Shown here: positions 1 to 7,400 of the stretch, one piece after another
Layout: each line of letters opens with the position of its first letter
Numbering within the stretch: the stretch's first letter is position 1
Origin: Actinomycetes bacterium
Lineage (GTDB): Bacteria > Actinomycetota > Coriobacteriia > Anaerosomatales > Anaerosomataceae
Direction of reading: 5' to 3'
NCBI GenBank assembly: GCA_021373175.1
Contig: JAJFTE010000018.1
Span: forward strand, 1-43,537
Length of the DNA stretch: 43,537 nucleotides
Notes under the pieces: generated by a model
Told to the model about the DNA's origin: nothing
What the model saw: the letters and a program-made list of their open reading frames with translations, nothing else
The model's database searches: none
Program-made: the position numbers and the translations under genes

Positions 1-43
1 CACGGCCGTTCTTCGTAGAACCGAGACCTTTCTTATGAGCCAT
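1..43 (-). CDS. rpmA: 50S ribosomal protein L27, N-terminal fragment
   Basis: Only the first 14 codons are inside the window; the gene runs off the left edge. They read MAHKKGLGSTKNGR, the typical bacterial L27 N-terminus (L27 reaches the peptidyl transferase centre of the 50S subunit). The start lies 6 bases beyond the rplU stop codon, and the end of rplU supplies the ribosome binding site (GAAGGAG). The two genes are therefore cotranscribed and probably translationally coupled, as in most bacteria. Confidence 0.93.
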   Translation of the reverse strand, partial: MAHKKGLGSTKNGR

Positions 44-49
44 GGTCGA

Positions 50-592
50 CTACTCCTTCGGTGCTTCGGCCTCGTCGGCCTTCTTGGCGGCGGGCTTGCG
101 AGCCGCGGGCTTCTTGGCAACAGGCTTGTCTTCGGCGGCAGCCGCAGCCTTGGGGGCCGCAGGCTTCTTGGCGGCCGGCTTGGCGGCCGGCTTCTTGGCG
201 GCAGCGGGCTTCTCAGCAGCTGCGACCTCGGTCGCGGGAGCCTCTACGGCCTTCTCGGCCTTCTTGGGAGCGGCCTTCTTGGCGCCGGTGAGCGACACCT
301 CGGTGATCAGCAGCGCGGTCTGCGGCTGACGATGACCCTTGAGGCGCTTGTAACCCTTGCGCTTCTTGAACTTGAAGACGATCTGCTTCTCGCCCAGGAA
401 GTGTTCCACGACCATTGCGGTCACAAGTGCCGTGGAGGCAGCATCGCCGTACACGACCGTGTCACCGTCGGCAACGAAGATCGCGGGCAGCGTGACGGAC
501 TCACCAACGGGCGCGTCGATCTTCTCGACAACGACCACGGCGTCCTTCTCAACGAGAAGCTGCTTGCCGCCGGTTTTCACGATTGCGTACAT
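50..592 (-). CDS. rplU: 50S ribosomal protein L21 with a long Ala/Lys/Pro-rich C-terminal tail
   Basis: Residues 1-103 are a complete L21 (starting MYAIVKTGGKQ, ending near LLITEVSLTG), which binds 23S rRNA in the large subunit. The chosen ATG matches the family N-terminus; the open frame continues 17 codons upstream, but those residues are not L21-like. CTGGAG lies about 10 bases before the start. Residues 104-180 are a low-complexity tail of Ala, Lys and Pro with repeated KKPAA/AKKPA units, resembling histone-H1-like or mycobacterial HupB tails. Usual L21 length is about 103 residues, so the tail nearly doubles the protein. Its job is unknown; extra RNA contacts are a guess. The gene is followed at once by rpmA and has its own promoter upstream. 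Confidence 0.96.
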   Translation of the reverse strand: MYAIVKTGGKQLLVEKDAVVVVEKIDAPVGESVTLPAIFVADGDTVVYGDAASTALVTAMVVEHFLGEKQIVFKFKKRKGYKRLKGHRQPQTALLITEVSLTGAKKAAPKKAEKAVEAPATEVAAAEKPAAAKKPAAKPAAKKPAAPKAAAAAEDKPVAKKPAARKPAAKKADEAEAPKE

Positions 593-633
593 GGATGTGT
601 ACTCCAGTCTTAGGGATACAGACGCGAGGAAAC

Positions 634-662
634 ATGTTAACAAACGCCCTGGTTAAGGTCAA
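634..662 (-). promoter_or_regulatory. Sigma-70-type promoter of rplU-rpmA
   Basis: On the minus strand a TTGACC -35 hexamer (657-662) and a TAACAT -10 hexamer (634-639) are separated by exactly 17 bases. This is close to the housekeeping consensus. Transcription would begin near 627, giving a leader of about 35 bases before rplU. The promoter lies just inside the ribosomal side of the accessory block and would let L21/L27 be expressed independently of rng. Assigned by pattern only. Confidence 0.7.
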
Positions 663-775
663 ACCCAAATAGCGGGAGACCGCACCGTGTGGGCGAGGAG
701 GCGGGGTGGCTCCGGGCAGAGCAATCCGCGCTCCCCTACCGGGTCCATAGACTGCTGACCGGATGAGCGATCTGC

Positions 776-818
776 CTTGGTAAGATTCTTACCATCACGT
801 GGTGAGAATCTTACCAAG
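776..818. repeat. Twin palindromes forming a 19-bp inverted repeat
   Basis: Two arms of 19 bases (776-794 and 800-818, one mismatch) are separated by TCACG. Each arm contains a palindrome of its own: TGGTAAGATTCTTACCA at 778-794 and TGGTGAGAATCTTACCA at 800-816. The centres are 22 bp apart, about two helical turns. That geometry suits two regulator dimers bound on one DNA face, so an operator is more likely than a terminator; no T-run follows on either strand. No intact gene nearby clearly uses it. It may be left over from a lost gene, or be a small mobile repeat. Confidence 0.6.
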
Positions 819-827
819 TGATGCCGC

Positions 828-895
828 TCGTGACCGCGGAGATGCGGTCGTTCACATCGTATGCGCGAGACGAGAGCGTCATGGTCTCCGAGATG
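828..895 (-). pseudogene. Remnant of an RHS/YD-repeat gene
   Basis: These 68 bases closely match about 6001-6069 inside the large RHS gene of this window, in the same orientation. Translated on the minus strand they give ISETMTLSSRAYDVNDRIS; the intact gene has ISETMALSSRTHDVNDRLS at the equivalent place. The similarity stops abruptly at 895/896, one base from the stop codon of the next gene, and fades towards the twin palindromes. There is no start and no downstream tip. It looks like what is left of a second, displaced RHS cassette after deletion, or of a recombination product of the main gene. Confidence 0.75.
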
Positions 896-896
896 C

Positions 897-1208
897 CTAT
901 TCCGCCGCTTCGCCTTCATCCAATCTACTCAGCGCATACTCCATATTGTGCATGCTATCCCAGTGATGCCCGCGCCGCGCAGCCTCGATTGCCCGAATCA
1001 ATGGCTCACGCGCAGCTGGCTCACCCCGCAAAGCCAGCTCGCTCGCGACTGACTCGGAGAGGCCGTCCACCTCGAGTAGCCTCAGCATCGACTCAGTCGT
1101 GCTCTCGTTCTCCACCATCGCTAGGACGCCGACAAGCTCCCCTCGCGTGCCCTCAGATCCCGTCCTGCACGCGGTCTCCACACGCATGACAACAGTTGGA
1201 TCGTCCAT
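897..1208 (-). CDS. Small helical (HEAT-like) protein of unknown function
   Basis: This 103-residue protein starts MDDPTVVMRVE and ends LSRLDEGEAAE. It is acidic and Leu/Ala/Glu-rich, and its spacing suggests two or three antiparallel helix pairs, as in HEAT-repeat proteins (for example the segment around ELALRGEPAAREPLIRAIE). No signal peptide or membrane segment is seen. The frame continues upstream, but that part is a shadow of the transposase on another frame; the ATG was chosen because family-like composition begins there, with GAGG-type purines upstream. It lies between an IS remnant and an RHS remnant. Small helical-repeat proteins often act as immunity proteins in RHS loci, so an orphan immunity gene is a reasonable guess. 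No family was recognised with certainty. Confidence 0.6.
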   Translation of the reverse strand: MDDPTVVMRVETACRTGSEGTRGELVGVLAMVENESTTESMLRLLEVDGLSESVASELALRGEPAAREPLIRAIEAARRGHHWDSMHNMEYALSRLDEGEAAE

Positions 1209-1432
1209 CCTCGCGGCTAACCTCGATCTTTCACGAACCCGTTCCGGTCGGTCTCGGAATCCTGGAACCGGCCTCCTGCCACGATATCGCATCCGTCTGA
1301 GCGTCGCGGTGGTCGCCGTGCGGACCTCGCGAGCCCGGACGGGTCTTTCCGGGCCGTTTCCGCTCGTTCTGGGGCGCGATCCGGCGACCTTGCGGTGATC
1401 CGTATGCTCGGTGCTTGAGTGCAGGGGCTCTC

Positions 1433-2808
1433 TCAGCCCGGGGGCAACGCCCTGAGCCGCTGGAACGCGGTGAGAAGCACCTCGGCCCAGGGCCAGGAGC
1501 GCGGCAGGCGCAGCCGGACGCCCCGGGCGTGGGTCACGATCCTGCCAGCGACATGGAAGAGGCGGTACCTCAGACGCTTTGGCTCGGCGGTGGAAAGCGG
1601 GGTGCCTGAGAACAGCAGCATCCTCGCCCACGCCACCAGATCGACACCCGTGAGCACGAGCTCGAGCCACGCCGCGTTCATCGCGAAGAGGCGGAACGGC
1701 AGGTTGCGAAGCCGGACGCCTTGGCGCATCTGATCGAGTCCTCGATCGCCGCGCGGGAGCGGTGCACAGCCTCGAGCCGCGCGATACGGGTACCCATCTG
1801 GTTCGTGAGCATGACCTGGAAGCGGTGCCCGTCGATGTCTGTGAAGGAGAGCTGCGCTCCGGGGTGCGGGCGCTCACGACGGCAGATCGCACGTGTGCCG
1901 GCAGGCCAGGTCGACAGATCGATATCGAGTTCGGCCACCCATGCGCCGTCTCGCGAGTCACCCTCGCTGTCGAGCGCGGGCGTCCAGGCGTCCTCGGGCA
2001 GCTTGAGGATCGCGTCGCGCACCCGCCCGGACAGGTCACATCCCACCGAGAAGGAGAGTCCGCGATCGACGACCGCGGAAAGGAAGGCGTGTGTGGCCCC
2101 GGCCGAGTCGCATCTCACGAGCGTGCCTGGATCGACGGCGGACTCCGGCAGCTGAGCGAGCGCGCGGTCGAGCACCTCGATGTGGTCGGCGGCCGTGTTG
2201 GCTCCGGCGTTTCCCGGGCGCAGGATGCCGGCGAGCGCCTCTCCCGTCGTGGCCTCGAAGCACAGCAGCGGATGGAAGCCGAAGCCCCGCTTGTAGGTGC
2301 CGGCCGCGCCCTCCTTCTCGGAGTGCGCGGTCAGAAGCGTGGCGTCGATGTCGAGTATCACGCGGGAGGAGGGCGTGTCGGCGAGTTCCCACACACGGGC
2401 ACGGGCGGAGGCGCGAGCCGTGCGAAGGCGCGAGAGCATCTCCGCGTCGAGACGCTCGATGCACCGGTAGGCGGTAGCGTCGGAGGCGACCGCTCCGAAC
2501 AGCGCTCCCTGATCCCGGAGCGCTCCGGGATCGGTGAGGCAGTCCCCGCCGTCGGCGAGCATGACCGAGAGGTCCCGGACGATGCGGCCCGGCTCGTGAC
2601 GGACGGCCCGGGAGTGGACGCAGAGCGCACCGGCGAGACCGGCGGTCAGGCCGATCGCGTCGGACAGCCCGGTGAGCAGGACGGTGCCGGCACGAGACGT
2701 CAGACCGTCCATGTCGCAGGTGACTTCAAAGCGGGAGGCTGGCGTGGTAGCGTTCACCAAGAACGGTGATCCTTTCTCGCGGGACTTCGGGCGTATCGCG
2801 ACTCCCAT
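1433..2808 (-). pseudogene. IS1380-family transposase, broken by a frameshift
   Basis: The 5' part (1678-2808) encodes 376 residues with IS1380-type landmarks: ILDIDATLL near 151-159, HPLLCF, RPGNAGANTAADHI, VRCDSAGATH (Asp 234) and a C-terminal EAVHRSRAAIEDSIR block carrying the likely catalytic Glu. Just after IEDSIRCAK the frame changes. The rest of the protein (starting about LRNLPFRLFAMN, then WLELVLTGVDLVAW) continues in another frame to the stop at 1433. Restoring one base near 1709-1712, so that GGCTTCGC reads GGCCTTCGC, would rejoin the halves. The total would then be about 458 codons, the usual family length. As it stands the enzyme is probably dead, unless a programmed frameshift is used. 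Confidence 0.85.
1433..2808 (-). mobile_element. IS1380-type insertion sequence (coding part; ends not resolved)
   Basis: The transposase pseudogene marks an insertion sequence of the IS1380 family. I compared 1300-1432 with the reverse complement of 2809-2870 and found no convincing terminal inverted repeat or target duplication, so only the coding part is delimited. The flanks hold a small membrane-protein gene (ending 2841) and a HEAT-like gene (beginning 1208). The non-coding stretch 1209-1432 shows only a short GC-rich hairpin and no gene. The element lies within the accessory block between rng and rplU. Confidence 0.6.
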
Positions 2809-2840
2809 TATCCCAGCTCAGAGGTTCACCGTCGCCTGTT

Positions 2841-3077
2841 TCAGGCGTGAATCTCAGTCGCTTCGTGAAATATCGAGGCTAAGTACGACCGGGAGGGATT
2901 CTGCCGCGCAAACGGCAAGTCATCACGCAGGAGTGTCTCGATCGCTTCGGAGACCGAGTGCGGTCCAGTCGCGATCCATGCCCCACGGGCCACGAGGGCT
3001 ACCAGGATGAGCGCCACTACCAGCACGAAGGTCGTCCAAGGCTGAAGCCTGCGGTTGTGTGTCGCAATGGTCTTCAT
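2841..3077 (-). CDS. Small single-pass membrane protein
   Basis: A 78-residue protein starting MKTIATHNRRLQPW, with one strongly hydrophobic segment (about residues 17-33, FVLVVALILVALVARG) and a soluble, mixed-charge C-terminal part of about 45 residues. The positive N-terminus predicts the soluble part outside the cytoplasm. The frame is open further upstream, but that sequence is Arg/Trp/Cys-rich and looks non-coding. It is the last of four small membrane-protein genes following the RHS gene and lies next to the IS, so its C-terminus could be altered by the insertion. Function unknown. Confidence 0.5.
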   Translation of the reverse strand: MKTIATHNRRLQPWTTFVLVVALILVALVARGAWIATGPHSVSEAIETLLRDDLPFARQNPSRSYLASIFHEATEIHA

Positions 3078-3150
3078 CTCAGATCCAGATCTTCCCACCC
3101 TTACCCGCGCGCTCACTCGAGCCACATGCGACTGGTGCGATTGATGGGAA

Positions 3151-3435
3151 TCACGGTGCCATCTTGCCAGGAATCCGACCGCTTGCCATGCGTGCTGCGG
3201 CGCCCGCCAGCGCAGTGGCAACCACCCCCGCAACCAGTGTCGGCACAATGGCCCTGCTCCCATACACAAGTGCTCCCCAACCCACGCAAGCCAGCGCCTG
3301 CACCGCAACAGCGCCAGTCCATACGCGCAATGTCCGAACTGCGGCCCGACTCAGTGCCGCGTACGCAACGACAGACACGAACGTTCCCGTCCAGGCCAGC
3401 GCGAAGGCTACAAAGGCGCCCTCAAGTCCTGTCAC
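3151..3435 (-). CDS. Small integral membrane protein (about three TM segments)
   Basis: A 94-residue, highly hydrophobic protein with predicted membrane segments at about 4-28, 36-60 and 62-83 and a short basic C-terminus (ASGRIPGKMAP). Its ATG overlaps the TGA of the preceding 115-residue membrane protein (ATGA), so the two are translationally coupled and probably act together. No family was recognised. Its position three genes behind the RHS tip fits a membrane immunity or accessory protein. That is inference only. Confidence 0.62.
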   Translation of the reverse strand: MTGLEGAFVAFALAWTGTFVSVVAYAALSRAAVRTLRVWTGAVAVQALACVGWGALVYGSRAIVPTLVAGVVATALAGAAARMASGRIPGKMAP

Positions 3436-3779
3436 GCCTGCACCTGCTTCCGCTCCCAGGCAGAACGGGTCAATGCCGCCTGCATGGGTCCTGCCGCACT
3501 TGTCAGCACCACTATCCCGATGAGAACCGGAAGGCCGTGAAGCACCCCCCGGCCATTACCACTCACCAAGAGCAGAGTCAGAAACGGAAGCGTGGCGGCC
3601 GGACCCATCAGCAGGAGAGCACCCTTCGGCACTCCGAGCAACAACGGACGCGCCCGCCGATCGCCGGCTTTCTCCGAGAGCGACAGCGCGCCGCCAATCC
3701 CACCCACGATGAGCGGCCACAACGATATGCCGAACAACATCCCAAGACTCTCTGGATCAAGCCCGAAGGCCAACGTCAT
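3432..3779 (-). CDS. Integral membrane protein of unknown function
   Basis: A 115-residue protein starting MTLAFGLDPESLGMLF. The ATG is preferred over a GTG three codons upstream because GAGGTGG sits 5-6 bases before it. Three hydrophobic segments are predicted (about 14-33, 50-71, 80-100), with a charged loop KAGDRRARP between the first two and a basic tail (SAWERKQVQA). It is coupled by ATGA to the 94-residue membrane protein downstream. The upstream gap 3780-3971 ends in a short hydrophobic frame whose TGA touches this gene's ribosome binding site, possibly the tail of an eroded gene. Function unknown. Confidence 0.62.
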   Translation of the reverse strand: MTLAFGLDPESLGMLFGISLWPLIVGGIGGALSLSEKAGDRRARPLLLGVPKGALLLMGPAATLPFLTLLLVSGNGRGVLHGLPVLIGIVVLTSAAGPMQAALTRSAWERKQVQA

Positions 3780-3971
3780 TTGAACCACCTCACTCAGAGC
3801 ACGAACTGAAGACCGAGCATGGAGTCCCCACGGTCATCCCGGCGATCACGGTTGCGATTACTCCGCAGACCACCGCTTGTTCATCGCTCGCGAGATTGCC
3901 GCCTCCAAATCACCCTGACTAGCCCCTCCCGCTCAATCCTTACGCCCCAGTATCGCGCTCGTTCGCTGCCT

Positions 3972-4472
3972 TTAGGGACGATCTCCGCCGACCGCGGCAC
4001 GTGCACCCCTGATACAGGACACCAGCACCCCCGACATGACCAGCCCCAGGGTGCCTGTCACGAGCGCTATAAGGACGCCAGGAAACAACGGTAGCACGCG
4101 CGCGACACCCCCAAGAGTCATCGTTGACCAAGAAGGCGATATCGCCACGAATGTTGAGGACAGGACCCCGAGCAGGGTCATCACAACCCAGATGAGCAGA
4201 CTCATCATGGCGCCCACTGCAGTCATGCGGCTCACGCGCAGGCGGAGCACCAGCATGAAGGTGATCGCCAGTGCCGCATGGAGCACGAGAGCGCCATCGG
4301 GTCCCACACCGTGCGACAGCCCGAACGGCAGCGCCACCCACACGAAGAGCGGTATCCATTCTGGAAGCCCCCGTGCGTTGCCGGTGAGCTGCAGGGCCCA
4401 CGTGATGCCCAGGGCGTTGAGCGCAAGCCACGGTACGAGTAGCGCAATCACGTAGTCTTTACGCTGAGGCAT
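3972..4472 (-). CDS. Integral membrane protein directly behind the RHS toxin tip (candidate immunity protein)
   Basis: A 166-residue protein with four or five hydrophobic segments (about 7-29, 38-54, 61-79, 85-110 and 122-155) and a short basic C-terminus. The start is well supported: AGGAG lies about 7 bases before the ATG, and the gene begins 8 bases after the RHS stop codon, so the ribosome binding site is laid over the end of the RHS gene. In polymorphic-toxin loci the gene in exactly this place usually encodes the immunity protein for the C-terminal toxin. A membrane immunity protein would fit a toxin acting on the membrane. No family was recognised, and the immunity role is inferred from position. 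Confidence 0.68.
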   Translation of the reverse strand: MPQRKDYVIALLVPWLALNALGITWALQLTGNARGLPEWIPLFVWVALPFGLSHGVGPDGALVLHAALAITFMLVLRLRVSRMTAVGAMMSLLIWVVMTLLGVLSSTFVAISPSWSTMTLGGVARVLPLFPGVLIALVTGTLGLVMSGVLVSCIRGARAAVGGDRP

Positions 4473-4480
4473 TGTGTCTC

Positions 4481-7400
4481 CTAGAAGTCCTGCAGCGGTC
4501 TCAACACCTGCGGAAGAGCATGGTACCAGAAGTGGTAGTCGGACGCCTGCGCCCAGCTCGTTACCTGTACGTTGGTGTATCGTCCACTCACGTAACCCTC
4601 CCTGAGCGTCCCAGGGCTCTCCGGTAGCGGGTCCACCGTCAGCTGATCCACGTACGACTCATTGCAGATGACCTGGGCGATCTCATCATCTCCGCCGTAG
4701 AGGGCAGCGTATATCATGGACTGGGCGAAATCCCCACGCCTATGCGCCTCGTAGACTTCACGCTCCTCAAGCGACAGCTTCGCGACCTTGCCCCATCCAA
4801 TCGCCTCACTTGCGCTCCCTGCGATCGGCGCTGCAGCCCCGCGCACAACCCCGTCCACCGTAACGACGGTTAGAGCCGTATCCTTCCCCCAAGGCCACAG
4901 GCTCTTGGCTGTTTGCCACGCTCGTCTCCAAAACCCTGGCCAGCGTACCGCCTGGATGCCGCGCAGGTGTCTGTTCCACTCCGCGGCTTCCTTCGTGCCC
5001 GGCTTGTGGATGCCCTTGCCAGGAGGATCGGCACCCGACGGATCATCGAGTCCCACCGGGTCCCCCAGGCAGTACACGAACGCGTTCAGACTCAGCGGGT
5101 CTCCGGCACTCGGCGGTGCGGGGTCCGGCGACAAGAAACGGTACGTAGCCGGATCGTAGTATCTCGCAGGCAAGTAGAAGAGTCCTGTCTCGGCATCAGC
5201 GTAGTACGCCCGGTAGCGAAGCGGGTTGCGGGTGGCGATCTCCTCACCTGTCGCGGCAGTGCAGCGTCCGTACGGGTCGTACTCGTAGGTCGCTGCCGCG
5301 ATGCTGCCGTCCTCATCCGTCATCGCAACCACGCTGCCGAGCGCGTCCGTGTGGTACGCGAACGTCTCGGAGGGCTGTCCGGACCGTGTGCGGGTGACCG
5401 AGAGCGGTGTGCGGTCAGGACCCCACAGGTACGTGTAGCGGGTGCCGTCGGAGTCGTACTCGGCGGCGAGCAGGTCGCCTGTGTAGACCGACTTGGTCCA
5501 CACCGTAGGCACGCCGGGGCGCTCGATCGTCTTGAGTTCCCGCATCCCCGACATACCGTACGCGTAGGTGATGGTTGCATCCTCAGAGACGACCTGCGTG
5601 AGGTGGCCGGTCGGGTCCCACGTGTAGGTGGTCACACCCGAAGGCGTCACACGCGATGTCCTGCGCCCGTAGAAGTCGTTCGTGTACGTGGCGGCCACCG
5701 AGCCGGTCGAGCCCGTGAGGCGGTTCTCGGCGTCATAGGCGAAGCGTGTCGAGGCACCTGCGACCGTCGCGGTCGTGACGTTGCCCGCCGAGTCGAACGC
5801 GTACGTGGCACTCGATGCAGAGCCGCCCGTGCGGGTCCACACCGTCAGCCGGTCGAGGTCGTCGTAGGAAAACGTTTCGGCGAAGTCGACGACACCCGTC
5901 GAGTCCATCGAGTCGATACGGTCGCGGGTATCGTAGCCGAGCGTCGTGGTCAGCAGGTGCGAGAACATCCCCGGGTACGCGATGCCCGACGGTAGGCCGT
6001 TCGTGACCGAGGAGAGGCGGTCATTCACATCGTGCGTGCGCGAGGAGAGCGCCATGGTCTCCGAGATGCTCGACAGCGCACCACCCTGACCGAACGCGAT
6101 CTTCCACGCGCGTCCGCCGGAGGCGATCTTCGCGAGTTCGCCGGTCTTGGCGTACGTGTAGTCGGTGACATCGGTGGCTTCAGGCGTCTGGGGTGTGACC
6201 TTGAGCGGAAGGTCGGTGACATCGTATGTCACGTTCGTCTTGGTGCTCCCCGCGGGTCCCGTGGCGCGTCGCTCAAGGATCCGCCCGAGCGCGTCGTACG
6301 TCACTCCGGTGCTCCCGGTGATCGAGCCGGTGAGTGTCGTCGTCGCACGCGAGGCGATGTCGTAATCCGTCGTTGCCGTCGCGTACGGCATCCCCGCAGC
6401 GTCGTTGTACGTAAGGGTGCGCACCCGCGAGAGCGAGTCGTACGTCTGTGATTGCGCGACCACCGACGGCGTCGTGTCTTGCGCGGGAGCCATCACCTGC
6501 GAGGTCCGGCCGAGAGCATCGTACACGATGGCTGTACGAATCCCGGACGGCGACGTTGTGCCGCTTAGGCGCCCACGCGCGTCGTACGTGAGCACCGTCG
6601 TACGGTTGCCGGGAGCCTTTACCGATGACAACTTGCCAGCCGAGGTGTAGCTGAAGTCGGCTGTGATTCCGAGGCCGGACCCGGGCAGGCTCTCAACACG
6701 CGTGAGGCGGTCGAGTCCGTCGTACTGGCGCGCAGTCACCTGGATCGCGGACCCACCGCTGGGCGTCACCGACGCCGATATGAGACGCCCGCGGCCGTCG
6801 GAGACATTCGCTGACGACACGCCGGTCGATGATACTGCCGTTGTCTGGAAGGTGTGGGACGCCGAGTCGTAGGCGAAAGTGCCGGTGCCCCCCGCGGGCT
6901 CAAGTGCGACGGCGTCGAAGTAGCTCTTGCCACCGCCGGGCATCTGGTAGAGCCAGACGCGAACATATCGTGCGCTCGCCGGGATGGTCGCCTCAGCAGA
7001 GTAGCGCGTCCAGTCATGTGTGCCGCGCACGAGTGTCGGCGTGATACTCGTCTCCGCCGTCAGCTGCGTGCTCGAGTCTGCCGCGGTGTAGTAGCGCATG
7101 AGCACCTTCGCTCCGCCCACCGATCCCGCGGTCTTGATCGACACCCCGGCGCGATACCGCTCGCCGGGAGCAACGGCGGCAAATCCCGAGCAGAAGTAGC
7201 CATCGTCGCCGTCCGCAGTGTCATGTCTGATGAGGGCAGAGTACGCACCAGACACAGCCTCGTCACTCGAGAGTGTCTGTGAGGCATCAAAGGAGGTGGC
7301 CCTCAGGGTCCATGCCTCAGGTAGCTCGCCCGTCGTGAGCCTTTCGAAGGAGCCATTCTCGATGAACGAAAACGGTTGGGCCGAGTTCGCTAGCTCCAGG

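Noticed and set aside
70-240. CRISPR-like or tandem DNA repeats at the end of rplU
   Set aside because: The repetition follows the Ala/Lys/Pro codons of the L21 tail; there are no unique spacers or constant repeats.
897-2039. A long open minus-strand frame of 380 codons across the IS
   Set aside because: Most of it is Arg/Pro/Ser-rich and lies opposite or out of frame with the IS1380 transposase; only the last 103 codons look like a real protein.
1300-2870. Possible IS terminal inverted repeats (GCGAC...GGTGA on both sides)
   Set aside because: The match needs a 5-base gap on one side and is only about ten bases long, so it is not better than chance.
4913-5995. Open plus-strand frame of 360 codons opposite the RHS gene
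   Set aside because: It is a complement-strand shadow of YD-repeat coding sequence, Arg/Val-rich and without recognisable domains or ribosome binding site.
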